DNA of 64,000 nt from Arcticibacter sp041902385 (GCF_041902385.1 NZ_CP169244.1:62001-126000), one strand, 5' to 3'. Numbered from the stretch's first letter, positions 19,102-29,206 are shown. Notes: generated from the sequence alone by a model not told the origin. Translations and numbers: made by a program.

Positions 19102-20127
19102 ATGCCTGAAGATCCTATTGATCACATCGACTTCGACGATTTAAACAAGCGGGCGATATCGCAGCCCCTGGTAAAACATATTTACACTGCCGACCCGTCA
19201 GCTCACGTTTTTGAAGGGCGCATCTATATCTACCCCTCTCACGACATTGACGCGGGAGTTCCCTTCGATGATCTGGGTAGCCACTTTGCGATGGAAGACT
19301 ATCACGTACTTTCAATGGATTCGCCTGACGGAGAAGTCACCGACCACGGCGTAGCTCTTCATGTTCAGGATGTTCCCTGGGCGGAAAGACAAATGTGGGC
19401 ACCCGACGCGGCACATAAAGACGGAACGTACTATCTGTACTTCCCGGCAAAAAAAACAGACAATATCTTCCAGATCGGGGTCGCCAGCAGTACTTCTCCG
19501 AGCGGACCTTTCACAGCAGAGCCTGAGGCAATTAAAGGCAGTTATTCTATCGATCCTGCGGTCTTTGCTGATGATGATGGCGCGTATTACATGTACTTTG
19601 GAGGCATTTGGGGAGGACAGCTGCAGTCGTACCGCAACAACCAGTACAGCTCTGACTATGCAGAACCTCTTCCGGAGGAAATAGCGCTCGGTCCGCGCGT
19701 AGCCCGCCTGACCGACGACATGAAAGAGTTTGCTGAACCTGTAAGGGAAATTGTGATCACAGATGAAGAAAACAAGCCCCTGCTGGCAGGCGACACAGAA
19801 AGACGGTTCTTTGAAGCTTCCTGGATGCACAAGTACAAAGGGAAGTACTACTTCTCCTACTCTACAGGTGATACTCACTTTATTTGCTACGCCGTTGGCG
19901 ATTCTCCGTACGGCCCTTTTACATACAAGGGAAAGATACTGGAGCCGGTGGTAGGCTGGACCAGCCACCATTCCATCGTCGAGTTCGGAGGCGAGTGGTA
20001 CCTGTTCTACCACGACTCGTCATTGTCAAAGGGTGTAACGCACCTTAGATCCGTGAAAGTGACTCCGTTAAGGCATAATGAAGATGGCTCAATTGAAACC
20101 ATCACTCCGTATGCCGCACAGGCATAG
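19102..20127 (+). CDS. GH43 beta-xylosidase/alpha-L-arabinofuranosidase, cytoplasmic
   Basis: 341 residues with no signal peptide or lipobox, so cytoplasmic. The five-bladed propeller family GH43 is shown by the general base D31 in TADPSAHVF, the pKa-modulating D151 in YSIDPAVF and the acid E238 in RRFFEASWMHKYKGKYYFSYS. It resembles the short GH43 subfamily 1 enzymes such as the Bacteroides ovatus xylosidase/arabinosidase. It would split imported xylo-oligosaccharides or remove arabinose after uptake by the upstream symporter. The gap from the symporter gene is 181 bases with no gene or clear promoter; a strong terminator follows. Confidence 0.93.
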   Translation: MPEDPIDHIDFDDLNKRAISQPLVKHIYTADPSAHVFEGRIYIYPSHDIDAGVPFDDLGSHFAMEDYHVLSMDSPDGEVTDHGVALHVQDVPWAERQMWAPDAAHKDGTYYLYFPAKKTDNIFQIGVASSTSPSGPFTAEPEAIKGSYSIDPAVFADDDGAYYMYFGGIWGGQLQSYRNNQYSSDYAEPLPEEIALGPRVARLTDDMKEFAEPVREIVITDEENKPLLAGDTERRFFEASWMHKYKGKYYFSYSTGDTHFICYAVGDSPYGPFTYKGKILEPVVGWTSHHSIVEFGGEWYLFYHDSSLSKGVTHLRSVKVTPLRHNEDGSIETITPYAAQA

Positions 20128-20143
20128 GCCCTGAAAGAAGATT

Positions 20144-20188
20144 GCGAAGAGGCCGAAATCACATGTAATTTCGGCCTCTTCGCTTTTT
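20144..20188 (+). terminator. Strong terminator after the GH43 gene
   Basis: Perfect 16-bp stem: GCGAAGAGGCCGAAAT (20144-20159) with ATTTCGGCCTCTTCGC (20168-20183), 8-nt loop, then TTTTT. It separates the xylan locus from the convergent GH89 operon. Confidence 0.92.
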
Positions 20189-20220
20189 CCAGTCCATTAA
20201 ATAGCTTGCCGGGCAACAAG

Positions 20221-22422
20221 CTACTGCATCCGCGTCCAGTACTTTCTGAATAGTTCGGAAGCCACTCCAACAGGATCACCTACGGCCTGAGTGCGGTACT
20301 GTTCGTGCCCATGCACCCATTTCCATTCCCAGTCTTTTATCTGCTCTTCGAAGGCGTCGAAGTCTGGTTCCTTGCCCTCGGCTTTGCACTGAGCGATATA
20401 GTTGAAGAACTGCTGCCACCTGGGCTTGTAGAAGCCGCTGAGCATTCCGTTCCACTGCCTGTTAGAATATTCATGGAGGTTCGAATTGCGGTCGCCCCAT
20501 AGGGTGATCAGGTTGCGCGCGTTCTTCTCATACAACTGCTTTTCCTGATCGTTAGTGCCGTAGTTACGTGCCGATTGCAGCCACACGCCTAAAAGAAAAT
20601 CTTTTCTCGTTCCGAGCAGACGGTCCATGTCATCAATGATAGAAAGGAACTCGGTGGTTCTGACCTTGAACTGTGTCTGGTCCTTCCGGATGTAGGCGGC
20701 GGCAAAGAGTTGCTGGACGGAGTCTGCGTAATTGGCCAGCACCTGTCTGGTCAGATCAACGAGATCGTACTGAAACCCCTCGCTGTTTTTTAAAGCAGGA
20801 GCCGCCTCTACAAAATATTTCCATGCCGGAAGCAGATCTTTTGGGTTATAGCTTTTCTCCGTGCGGGTACCGCCTGTACTCCTCTTGAACGTCGGTCTTC
20901 CCGTGATGATAGACTCTGGCCCCCCACTGGTGATACCACCGTTATAAACAGTTACCCTCAGGATGGACCAGGCCTTCTCAGCGTTCACGTTTTGTTTTCC
21001 GTAACGCCTATGGGCGTAGTCCTTCAACCAGCGATCCAGGTCAATGGGAGTATCCCGCCAGACATTATCAAGCATGAGCTCGTACATGACGGGATTTTGT
21101 TCAATGGCCTCGGGGGTAAGGCCTATGCCCACCATCTTCCGCGACTGCGGATCCTTTAATGCAGCAGAAGGGCCTTTAGCTACTTCCTCCATGCGGCCAT
21201 ACATACTGACGTTCCCTCCGAAGTTGTGCAGCATGCACCAGATCCAGGGCTTGCCGTAGTAAGCTTCCGTACGGTTCCATACCGGATGGTTCTCACTCCA
21301 GAGGTCGAGAATGATCATTTTATCATCAGGCACGGCGCTCAACAATGCCTTTATCTGCTCCTGCTGCCAGAACTTGGCATGAAAGTGAAAAAGCCAGCCC
21401 TGCATAATCCAGGTGGCTCCAGGGTCTGCCGCAGCCATTGACTGGTATACCTTCTTGCTGACGGCATTCAGGAAAGCCGGATCATTCGTTGGCGGAGCAT
21501 TTTCATTGAACGTGTCGGACGTATAAAGGTGGTCTGTTCCATAGGTCTTTATCTCCTCCTCCAGGAACTTTTTGCCAATGGTAATAAACATGGGATCATC
21601 GGGATCCAGGATATTCACCTCAGGAAAGCCCGCCCAGTCCGTTTTCTTGAGGCTGGCATTGGGGAACTTTTCCTTAAAGGAAGGAGGCACGTGGCCTGTG
21701 AAAGCCGGCAGGATGGGCGTCATCCCCAGAGAGCGTTCTCTGGCCAGGATCTTCTTCTGAAGCTCTTCGTGTTTCTGCATGAAACTCTGCGGAAGAGGGC
21801 CGCCCCAGGCGTCCAGGTTTCCCATCCAGAACCAGTTGAAATAAGCAGGACCGCTGAAAAATCCTTCCAGATCCTTGTCTGTGAATCCCATGCTTTTATA
21901 CACCCGTCTCCAGACTGAGTTCTGCCCTGTAATGGCAAGCGGCATATTAATGCCATTCATCGCCATCCAGTCTATTTCTTTTTCCCACCGCTCCCAATCC
22001 CACCAGCTCATCGAGTAGTTGAACGTACAGTAGTTGAGATAGTATCTCCTGCTGTACGGAGTCTTTCTTACAATTGTTTGCTGCGGCAACGGCAGGGAGG
22101 ATGGCAGATTGAGGTTGCTGCCATTCCAGGAGATATGACAATTAGCTACATAACGCAAATAATGGTTAAACGCACTCGCTATGGAAACTCCGTTCGTTCC
22201 TCTCAGCAAAATGTTCGTCCCCGCGCGGGATATCTCAAAGTGATCGGCCCCTGCATTTCCGGTGGAGCTCGGAATGATCTCCGTTTTAAAAGCCGCTGCC
22301 CGCTCTTTCAGCACGCGCCTGATCAGCGCATTAACTGACTCCAGCTGCTCCTTATTTGTCTGGGCATGCAGGATAAACGCTGTAAACCACAGCACTGCAA
22401 AACTGAATACCTTTCTCAACAT
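20221..22422 (-). CDS. GH89 alpha-N-acetylglucosaminidase, intact copy
   Basis: 733 residues from the ATG at 22422 (a GTG six bases upstream is less likely), signal peptide ending ILHAQ. Family landmarks match NAGLU-type enzymes: YLNYCTFNYSMSWWDWERWEKEIDWMAMNGINMPLA, WFWMGNLDAWGGPLP, LGMTPILPAFTGHVP, the acid/base E307 in SDTFNENAPP, WCMLHNFGGNVSMYG and the nucleophile E438 in LTPEAIEQNP. These glutamates correspond by pattern to human NAGLU E316 and E446. It removes terminal alpha-linked GlcNAc, as found in heparan or gastric-type mucin glycans. It lies 26 bases after a second, frameshifted GH89 at the end of a minus-strand glycan operon. Confidence 0.95.
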   Translation of the reverse strand: MLRKVFSFAVLWFTAFILHAQTNKEQLESVNALIRRVLKERAAAFKTEIIPSSTGNAGADHFEISRAGTNILLRGTNGVSIASAFNHYLRYVANCHISWNGSNLNLPSSLPLPQQTIVRKTPYSRRYYLNYCTFNYSMSWWDWERWEKEIDWMAMNGINMPLAITGQNSVWRRVYKSMGFTDKDLEGFFSGPAYFNWFWMGNLDAWGGPLPQSFMQKHEELQKKILARERSLGMTPILPAFTGHVPPSFKEKFPNASLKKTDWAGFPEVNILDPDDPMFITIGKKFLEEEIKTYGTDHLYTSDTFNENAPPTNDPAFLNAVSKKVYQSMAAADPGATWIMQGWLFHFHAKFWQQEQIKALLSAVPDDKMIILDLWSENHPVWNRTEAYYGKPWIWCMLHNFGGNVSMYGRMEEVAKGPSAALKDPQSRKMVGIGLTPEAIEQNPVMYELMLDNVWRDTPIDLDRWLKDYAHRRYGKQNVNAEKAWSILRVTVYNGGITSGGPESIITGRPTFKRSTGGTRTEKSYNPKDLLPAWKYFVEAAPALKNSEGFQYDLVDLTRQVLANYADSVQQLFAAAYIRKDQTQFKVRTTEFLSIIDDMDRLLGTRKDFLLGVWLQSARNYGTNDQEKQLYEKNARNLITLWGDRNSNLHEYSNRQWNGMLSGFYKPRWQQFFNYIAQCKAEGKEPDFDAFEEQIKDWEWKWVHGHEQYRTQAVGDPVGVASELFRKYWTRMQ

Positions 22423-22448
22423 GTGCACTTATTATTATTGGTTAATCT

Positions 22449-24640
22449 TTAATCCCGCTGAGGGAACTGATACTTGCTGATCATTCGTCTCGCTTCTTCC
22501 ATCGGGTCCTGAAAAGGCTCGACCTCATCTACAAACTTTGTATCAATCCACTCCTTGTCAAACCCGGTAAGACTGCTTTCCCCTTTGAACAGATACGACT
22601 CCATGCGCGGCACATAGTACGAACGAATAAGACCGTTCCACATCCGGGCAGCATAGTCGGTTTGTGCTCCCCCCAGGATGTGATAAGCCGTTTTGCATCC
22701 TTCTCATACTCCATTCTTTCGGAGGATTCAGTTGCCATATTTCGGGCATACTGCACCCAGACGGAGAGCCGGTCTGAAGGGTGAGAAGCAAGAAGCCGAT
22801 CTGTAAATAAAAGGATCTTTTTCGTCTCTGCAAAGGAAGAGCGCAGCAAAGCATCATCCTTATTCTTCTTAGCCAGTAAAGCCACCGAATAATAATTATC
22901 CGCCTTGATCCCTAAATACAGAGCGCACAGCAAGAGTGCATCATGGCGATACAACTCACTTTTACTGTAGTCAGCAGAGCAGCTGATAAACTTCTCGACC
23001 GCATCGAGGAATTTCGGATCATCGGTCACTTTTCCCTTTCGCTTTTTGTCGAGTAAACAGGTCTGCCAAAGGAAACGGGGATAGGATCCAAAGGTATTGT
23101 AGCAAGACTGAAGCAGCTCATTCAGACTGGTTCGCATGACTGCCGAGCAGCCCCCGTAGCGTGCTGTTGCAAAATCGACAATCCAGGTATCCGTATTGAC
23201 CGCCTTATCTGTCCAGGCTACATCAGCGAGCAGCTCGTAGATCAGTTCATTATTCTCAATGCCTTCCGGAGCATATCCGAACCCCTTCAAAGTTTTGTTA
23301 TAGGGGGAATTCAGCGCAGTAGCAGGATTGGTAGCATAAAATTTTGCAGTTCCTGTCCACACATTCTTTCCCCCAAAATTAGGCACGAAGCTATAAATCC
23401 AGTTCTTACCGTAAAACCCCTCGTGGGTCTTCCAGAGAGGGTCGATAAACCATACATAGTCAGGATACTCACAAGCCAGATCGATGATCATCACCTTATC
23501 ATCGGGCACCGCATCAAGCATCGCTTTTAGCGATGGCTTATCCCAGAACTTATGCTGATAACCAAACGTCCATCCCTGCGTAACCCAAATCGCGTCTTTA
23601 TTCCAGGCAGTAACCGATTTGTAAATTGCCTTACTATAATCAGCCAGGATCTTATTTTTGGCCTCCTGTCCGCCCTCTGCGGGGACAGGCACATCCATTT
23701 CGTTGAAAGTATCAGAGAGATAGAACTTGCCCTTGCCGAACTCTTTCTCCCATTCCTCTGTGAACATTTTACCAAGCTTGACGAACCATTCCGATGATGG
23801 TGAAATAACGAAAGCATTATTCTCCTTCGGAAATCCTCCCCATTTAAGCTGACTGACGGGCACCTGATATTTGCTGATGAATGCCTGAGGGACAAAGCCG
23901 GAGAAAGCAGGCAATATCGGATCAATCCCAAGCTCCTTCATCCGGCTCAGCACCTGATGCTCCAGGCTGATCTGTCTCTTATGCCAGGAATCGGAAAGAG
24001 ATGCACTCCAGCCGTTCAGGTTTCCCATCCGGTGCCAGGGCAGATAAGCAGGCCCGGTAAAGTAAGGATCAAGATCTTCGCTTTTCAACCCAAGCTTTTT
24101 CCATACTCTCTTTTCGATGGCTTCCTGCGCCATCAGGGCAAGGGGCATGTTGACACCATGAAAGGCCATCCAGTCGATCTCTTTCTCCCAACGGGCCCAG
24201 TCCCAATAGGGTGTTGTGTAGCCAAAGGTCACCACATTCAGATAATAGCGGTGTTCATAAGGGGAAGCCCCGCTCAGGTTCCTGCAGTCTTTCCACTTTT
24301 CGGGCAAAGGGAGGTGGCTGCCGCTCCAGGATACCATACCATGACATACCTCCCTGAGGTAAGTATAAAAGCCCCTGCAAAAAGCTACCGATGAGTTCGC
24401 CCTGAGCGTTAACACGCCGTTTTCAGCGTTAACAACAAAGCGATCGTTTCCCTTTTCCTCAGACACCTCAAACCGGATGCTGTTGGCTTTATTTCCGATC
24501 AGCCTTTTTATGACCTCACGTGCAGGCTGGATGACGAGCGAGTCCTTTTCGGCCGCGAAAGCCCGGCCACTAAACGAAAAGCCCGCTGACAAAAAGGCTG
24601 CAAAAACAGCAACTATGCGATAGAAAAACCGTTTTCTCAT
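22449..24640 (-). pseudogene. Second GH89 alpha-N-acetylglucosaminidase, single-base frameshift near the C-terminus
   Basis: The frame from 24640 reads a full GH89 with signal peptide (MRKRFFYRIVAVFAAFLSAG), acid/base E314 in SDTFNEMDVP and nucleophile E459 in YAPEGIENNE. It loses the family pattern right after RLITSWG at a G6 run (C6 at 22669-22674 on the plus strand) and would stop at 22529. One extra G restores the expected continuation (TDYAARMWNGLIRSYYVPR) and carries the frame to 22449, giving 730 residues, the same size as the neighbouring paralogue. As read, the product is 703 residues with a wrong C-terminal tail after an otherwise complete catalytic region. It is either a sequencing indel or a recent mutation. 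The 11-nt gap to the upstream phosphatase-fold gene supports one operon. Confidence 0.88.
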
Positions 24641-24651
24641 CCTGCCCTCCT

Positions 24652-25521
24652 TTATTTAGCAGATACGCTAAGATCAACAAAGAAAGGCAGATGATCCGAG
24701 GGATAACTAGCACTTCGAACCACTTCCTCATAGGTTAAAGTAAAATCCTGATCTCTGACGTACATGATGTGGTCTATTTTACGTGTTGGGTTTACGTTCG
24801 GAATGGTTGGCTCCATCTTCTTGCTCGCCGACACGAAATAGTTGCTCAGGAGCCCCATCGCCTGGCTTTCCATCCGGGCATTCATATCCCCGCCGATAAT
24901 AACGGGCGCTTTCAGCGCCGACGCGACTTCAACAATCTTCTGAGCCTGCAGTATTCTGTTCTCTTCCTTGTTCACATCAAGGTGAGTAGATCCGAAATAA
25001 ATCTCACGGCTGTCAGGCAAGGTTACCTTCACAAGGGCGAAGGCCCTGTCTTCATAGTTGCCTACGCTCAAATCTTCCGGCAGCGGTATATTTTTCGCGT
25101 TGCTGATGGGATACCTGGATAAAATGCCAATGCCGTAACCGCCGCCTTCGTAGGGAATAGCCTTCGCGAAGAAGTAGTTCATTCCTGTCTTCTCTGCCAG
25201 CACCTTTAGCTGAAACTCGTTATTCGAACGATTCGTTGCGCTATCGAGTTCCTGAACCGCAACCAGATCTGCTTTTGCTCCCTTTATAACATTAGCAATG
25301 GCATCGAGGTCGATCACTCCTGCCCTTGAAGGAGGGTTTCCGTGATGGGTGTTATAGGTCATTACACGCAGGGAGAGCGCTCTATTTCCAGGAGCCCCGG
25401 GGGTGCCATTTTCGGGATTATTTTCAGAGCCCTTTCCGCAACCGTAGCATATGGACGAGATGCAGATAGACAATATAAAAGTTAACTTTTTGAACGAAAA
25501 ACGGATACTTGATGGATACAT
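24652..25521 (-). CDS. Endonuclease/exonuclease/phosphatase-family lipoprotein
   Basis: 289 residues; the N-terminal hydrophobic stretch ends in SSICYGC, a lipoprotein-type signal. The EEP fold is clear: VMTYNTHHG, DLVAVQELD, GIGILSRYP, STHLDV, GGDMNA, KIDHIMYV and SDHLPFFVDL, which supply the metal and catalytic residues of this phosphodiesterase fold. Members outside the cell cut nucleic acids, sphingomyelin, inositol phosphates or other phosphodiesters, and sequence alone does not say which. It sits in the GH89 operon, 11 nt before the frameshifted GH89 and 60 nt after a surface-lipoprotein gene, so it may remove a phosphodiester-linked part of the same glycan. That role is inference. Confidence 0.88.
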   Translation of the reverse strand: MYPSSIRFSFKKLTFILSICISSICYGCGKGSENNPENGTPGAPGNRALSLRVMTYNTHHGNPPSRAGVIDLDAIANVIKGAKADLVAVQELDSATNRSNNEFQLKVLAEKTGMNYFFAKAIPYEGGGYGIGILSRYPISNAKNIPLPEDLSVGNYEDRAFALVKVTLPDSREIYFGSTHLDVNKEENRILQAQKIVEVASALKAPVIIGGDMNARMESQAMGLLSNYFVSASKKMEPTIPNVNPTRKIDHIMYVRDQDFTLTYEEVVRSASYPSDHLPFFVDLSVSAK

Positions 25522-25545
25522 GGCAAATTGATTTAATGATAATTA

Positions 25546-25574
25546 GGGTTACACCGAAAGATCCGATGTAACCC
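25546..25574 (-). promoter_or_regulatory. Intercistronic hairpin before the phosphatase-fold gene
   Basis: GGGTTACA (25546-25553) pairs with TGTAACCC (25567-25574) around a 13-nt loop, filling much of the 60-nt gap. There is no T-run after it, so it may stabilise or process the mRNA, or weaken read-through, rather than end transcription. Confidence 0.5.
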
Positions 25575-25581
25575 CGCGTTG

Positions 25582-27207
25582 TTATAAAGGGTATGAATGA
25601 ATAGACTCAGGATTGTATTTAGTGCGATTATCTTCATCCGGCACTTTGATCTCAAGGGTCGCATTTGCGACACCGTTTACGACAGAATAAGCTTTTACCA
25701 TAACCAGGCCGAACGCCTTGTTATCAGCTACCGTTCCGCCCCAGGGGAGAGCTCCCCAGCCAATAATGAAGCCTTCGCCCACCTTGAGCTCGCCGTTAAA
25801 GCGGCGGTTGGTTGTCTTGATGTTATAACCCTCGCCACCCTGACTAACCGGTGCTATCACCTTTTGCTCAAGAAAGGCAGTCAGCTCGCCATCCCAGTTG
25901 ATCTCTGCCATGGCTGCGGGGGTAACGCTGCTTCGATTCGCCGTAACGAGCGTATACACTACCTGACTGAAACCCGGCATATAAGGGGCCATCGCAGTTT
26001 GGTATGCCGCTCCTGCCTGTACAATTCCGCTTGGCATAATCCGGAAACTGCTGGAACTGTATTTGGCAAATGCAAAGTCGAGCATGCTCTGGGCAGCGGG
26101 GGCCGTATTTACATCAAATACGTGAGGGGCTTTGTAAGCAGAAAACCAGTTGTTTTTACCAGGACCAATAGCCGTTGTAAGTTCAACCGTAAATGTCAGC
26201 AGCCGGTTATAAACCTTGCCCACGGGCAGCTCTATAATCTTTTCCTTCCCTCCCTGGTTCCTGGCGGTAATCCGGATAGCTTCCGTATTTTTAACGCCAT
26301 TGTAAGTGGCCGAAAAGTTAAACTCGTCCAGAGGAGTTCCTGGCGTCAGCGGCGTTTCAGGTCCGTACGCTCCATTGACTTTCATTGCATAAGAAATACT
26401 CAGGATATCGCTGCCCGAAGATACCATACCCGACAGGGTATTGGGGGCGCCGGCATACACCTTGTCAATTGAGGTAATTCCTCCATCAAGGGTAATATTA
26501 ACAGCATCATCCACTACACTTCCGATTTTAAAGGTATCAATGGCAGCTCCCTGGTAGGCATTAACCGCCTTTATTACAATAGCGCTCAGCCCTTTCTGTA
26601 CCACGATCCCGGCAGAAAAGTCGCTGCTCCTCTTGTCAGTGAACTGTACATTCTTTGGTTCAGAAGCCTGTCCGTTCACTATCGTGGTGAACGTAATGGC
26701 CGACAGATCATATTTTGACTCGACGTGTCCGGTTATCGAAATCCGCTTGTTCTCGAACACTGTTTCCCTTGACTTAATGTTGTTCGTAAAGTTGAGTACG
26801 GGAACGTCTCTTACCTCCTTAAAACTGAGATGTACTTCCGAACTGCGATTCATCTTATCGAAAGATACAATTACCAGTTCCACCAAAGCCTGATCCGCAT
26901 TGAATACAATGTCCTTTTGCAATTCAATGGGATAGTCGGTCTGATCAAAATTTACCGGTGTTCCTGACTCTGTGCCATTCGCATTCTTCCTGATAAAAAA
27001 GTAGGAAAGCCTTCTGATGCCAAGTTCCGATTTTACTGTTACCGGAACCGTTACCGTTTGTCCGGCATTCAGCTCCTCAAGGTTGGGCACATCTTCGCTG
27101 ATGGTTATTATCGGACCTTCAGTTCCTTCCATATCCTTTTTACAGCCCACGAATGCCAGTGTATGAAAGGCGAAGACCGCCAAAAACAAATTGAATATCT
27201 TTTTCAT
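25582..27207 (-). CDS. Surface lipoprotein following SusD, putative glycan-binding protein
   Basis: 541 residues with a lipoprotein signal (FHTLAFVGC followed by KKDMEG). Repeated beta-sandwich-like segments (VPVTVKSELGIRRLSYFFIRK, ISITGHVESKYDLSAITFTT, LSGMVSSGSDILSISYAMKV) suggest three or four Ig-like or bacterial-type beta domains. The C-terminal part (TFTVELTTAIGPGKNNWFSAYKAP to NPESIHSYPL) is a separate domain that I do not recognise. No enzyme motif is seen. The position directly after susC-susD is that of SusE/SusF-like surface glycan-binding proteins, which is my proposed role. It is the third gene of the GH89 operon. The function is inferred from position and shape, not from a named family. 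Confidence 0.7.
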   Translation of the reverse strand: MKKIFNLFLAVFAFHTLAFVGCKKDMEGTEGPIITISEDVPNLEELNAGQTVTVPVTVKSELGIRRLSYFFIRKNANGTESGTPVNFDQTDYPIELQKDIVFNADQALVELVIVSFDKMNRSSEVHLSFKEVRDVPVLNFTNNIKSRETVFENKRISITGHVESKYDLSAITFTTIVNGQASEPKNVQFTDKRSSDFSAGIVVQKGLSAIVIKAVNAYQGAAIDTFKIGSVVDDAVNITLDGGITSIDKVYAGAPNTLSGMVSSGSDILSISYAMKVNGAYGPETPLTPGTPLDEFNFSATYNGVKNTEAIRITARNQGGKEKIIELPVGKVYNRLLTFTVELTTAIGPGKNNWFSAYKAPHVFDVNTAPAAQSMLDFAFAKYSSSSFRIMPSGIVQAGAAYQTAMAPYMPGFSQVVYTLVTANRSSVTPAAMAEINWDGELTAFLEQKVIAPVSQGGEGYNIKTTNRRFNGELKVGEGFIIGWGALPWGGTVADNKAFGLVMVKAYSVVNGVANATLEIKVPDEDNRTKYNPESIHSYPL

Positions 27208-27232
27208 TAGAATTTGATTTTTAATGACGATG

Positions 27233-27290
27233 AACCATCATGTGCAGCTTTTTTTCTGCTGTTCTTTGCAAAGCGCACATGATGGCAATC
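27233..27290 (-). repeat. Intercistronic inverted repeat, copy 2, between susD and the surface lipoprotein gene
   Basis: CCATCATGTGC (27235-27245) pairs perfectly with GCACATGATGG (27275-27285) around a 29-nt loop. Both arms and parts of the loop resemble the element at 29142-29206 one gene upstream in the operon, so the two look like related copies. Confidence 0.65.
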
Positions 27291-27338
27291 TATCAAGTGT
27301 TCTCTCTGTCCGTTTTATCTTCTGTTGGGCTGCCGCTA

Positions 27339-29114
27339 CTACTGCCAACCCGGATTTTGGGTGAGATTTGGATTTAAATTAAACTCTTCAAGAGGAATGG
27401 GCCAAAAGTAGTCCCTGTTCTCGTTGAAGGTTTTAATAATATTCCGGTTTGTAACCACCAGTCCCCGGGTTCCCTCCGACAGATCGCTTACAGGTATCTG
27501 ATAAACACCGGTCGCAGGGGGTTTCGAGCCTGCGTAGACTTCTACGTCATTCGTACCGTTCCTGTCAAGATCGAAGAAGCCCGGTCCGGGAAAATACATT
27601 CCTCTGAACTGGTCGGCCAGAAGATGGCCCTCCTTCCACCGCATCAGGTCGTCCCATCGGAAGTTTTCTTCCATTACAAGTTCAACACGACGCTCTCTTC
27701 TTATCTCCAGAATAACGCCTTTGGCTGGTCCGCCAACGTTCGGATATAAGGCAGCCTGATAGGGATCAGGACTGGCATTTGCTGCAGCGAGATCTAAATT
27801 TGGCATTCCAACCCGGTCGCGCAGTAACTTCACTGACCGGTCAATATCCTGCTGAGTCAGGGTACCCAGTTCTGCCTTTGCTTCCGCATAATTCAACAGC
27901 ACTTCTCCGAAGCGGAAGAGTACAAGGTCCTGCACCGACTGCCCGCTCATGTCAAGACTGGGATCATTCAGCCATTTAATAAGCTGGTAACCGGTAACCG
28001 TTGCGTCGAAGTTAGGAGCTTGCTGCTGGCCGCTTTCAGCATTGCCAATTATCCTTCTGTAACCCGGTGTTCTGATCGTCTGTGAAAGACGGGGGTCACG
28101 GTTCTGAACCTCGTCGTAGAACTCCATCGTCTGGTAATTCGGAAGATCAGTAAAACGGGAACCGTCGCGCATGAGATAACTATTTACGAGCCGCTTTTCA
28201 AGTCCCGGCTTGCCCTGCGTACGGGAAGTAAGATAGAACTGCAGGCCGTGTTTTAAGTTCAGCTCCGCAGAATAGCGACGGCCCAGGATCACTTCAGCAG
28301 CCACCGGGTCCAGCCTCAGCTGATCGAACAGGTCCTGATACGGTCTGCCTGTCGGGCCGTTCGTTCCTTTATAAACGGAATATCCGCTGGAGGTCATCAA
28401 CTCATTCGATGCAGCAACACACTCATCCAGGAACTTCTCGGAACCGCCAATATTAAACTCAGTATGATACTTCCTCCAGGTACCTTCGTAAAGGCATATC
28501 CTCGATTTCAGGGCAAGGGCAGTCCACTTGGTCACCCGCTCCACACTCTTTGTGGCATCCAGGTGTGCAATGGCGAAATCAATATCAGAAAGTACCGAAT
28601 CCATTACGAGCGTCCGCGGATCCCGCGGCTTTTGCAGACTGGCGATGTCATTGGTTTCTATGGCGATGCTGTACCAGGGCACATCGCCAAACCGTTTTAC
28701 CTTTTCGAAATAAAAATAAGCCCGAAAGAAGCGGGCAAGTCCGAGGTACTTGTCACGGACGGAGGCATTGGGATACTTCTTTACGTTTTCGGCTGTGATG
28801 AAGAAGTTGATATCGCGGAGATTGCCCCACTCCCATCCGCCACCGGACGTTGGTATCAGGCGGTTACCGCTGATCTCACGGGCAACAGAAGACAGCACAA
28901 TGTTATCAGCCGTCTCATTATATATAGTGCCGCCGTCAGGAAAAAATGAATAAAAGTAATTGGTATAGGCCTTCAGATCATTCTCGGTCTTAAAGAAAGT
29001 CTCAGGAGACGTCCTGGCTGTGGGATATCTGTCCAGAAAATCTTTATTGCAAGCCGCCATAAGCGGCAGGAGCAACAAAAGCAGATGTGATTTTATTTTA
29101 ATACGCTTTTTCAT
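27339..29114 (-). CDS. SusD/RagB-like outer-membrane lipoprotein (GH89 locus)
   Basis: 591 residues from the ATG at 29114, which gives a clean lipoprotein signal (IKSHLLLLLLPLMAAC then NKDFLDRYP). An upstream ATG at 29195 would add 27 residues with no signal character and cover an intercistronic hairpin. SusD landmarks: NKDFLDRYPTARTSPETFFK, RFFRAYFYFEKVKRFGDVPWY, LVLFRFGEVLLNYAEAKAELG, IRRERRVELVMEENFRWDDLMRWK and the end WPIPLEEFNLNPNLTQNPGW. It forms the lid of the STN-type SusC encoded just upstream. The glycan is unknown; the GH89 genes suggest one bearing terminal alpha-GlcNAc. Confidence 0.94.
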   Translation of the reverse strand: MKKRIKIKSHLLLLLLPLMAACNKDFLDRYPTARTSPETFFKTENDLKAYTNYFYSFFPDGGTIYNETADNIVLSSVAREISGNRLIPTSGGGWEWGNLRDINFFITAENVKKYPNASVRDKYLGLARFFRAYFYFEKVKRFGDVPWYSIAIETNDIASLQKPRDPRTLVMDSVLSDIDFAIAHLDATKSVERVTKWTALALKSRICLYEGTWRKYHTEFNIGGSEKFLDECVAASNELMTSSGYSVYKGTNGPTGRPYQDLFDQLRLDPVAAEVILGRRYSAELNLKHGLQFYLTSRTQGKPGLEKRLVNSYLMRDGSRFTDLPNYQTMEFYDEVQNRDPRLSQTIRTPGYRRIIGNAESGQQQAPNFDATVTGYQLIKWLNDPSLDMSGQSVQDLVLFRFGEVLLNYAEAKAELGTLTQQDIDRSVKLLRDRVGMPNLDLAAANASPDPYQAALYPNVGGPAKGVILEIRRERRVELVMEENFRWDDLMRWKEGHLLADQFRGMYFPGPGFFDLDRNGTNDVEVYAGSKPPATGVYQIPVSDLSEGTRGLVVTNRNIIKTFNENRDYFWPIPLEEFNLNPNLTQNPGWQ

Positions 29115-29141
29115 TGGGGTAATTCGTTTTTTAGTGGCAAT

Positions 29142-29206
29142 GAAGCTATCATGTGCGGCGAGGCTTCTGCTCATTCCGGTTTGTTTACAGCGCACATAAT
29201 GGTTTC
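29142..29206 (-). repeat. Intercistronic inverted repeat, copy 1, between susC and susD
   Basis: The 16-nt arms at 29142-29157 and 29191-29206 match at 13 of 16 positions (core ATCATGTGCG against CGCACATAAT). Arms and loop resemble the element at 27233-27290. No T-run follows. Confidence 0.6.

Noticed and set aside
19312..20013. 233-codon minus-strand frame
   Set aside because: Lies wholly opposite the well-supported GH43 gene and shows no family pattern.
25597..26472. 291-codon plus-strand frame
   Set aside because: Antisense shadow of the surface lipoprotein gene; no signal or family pattern.
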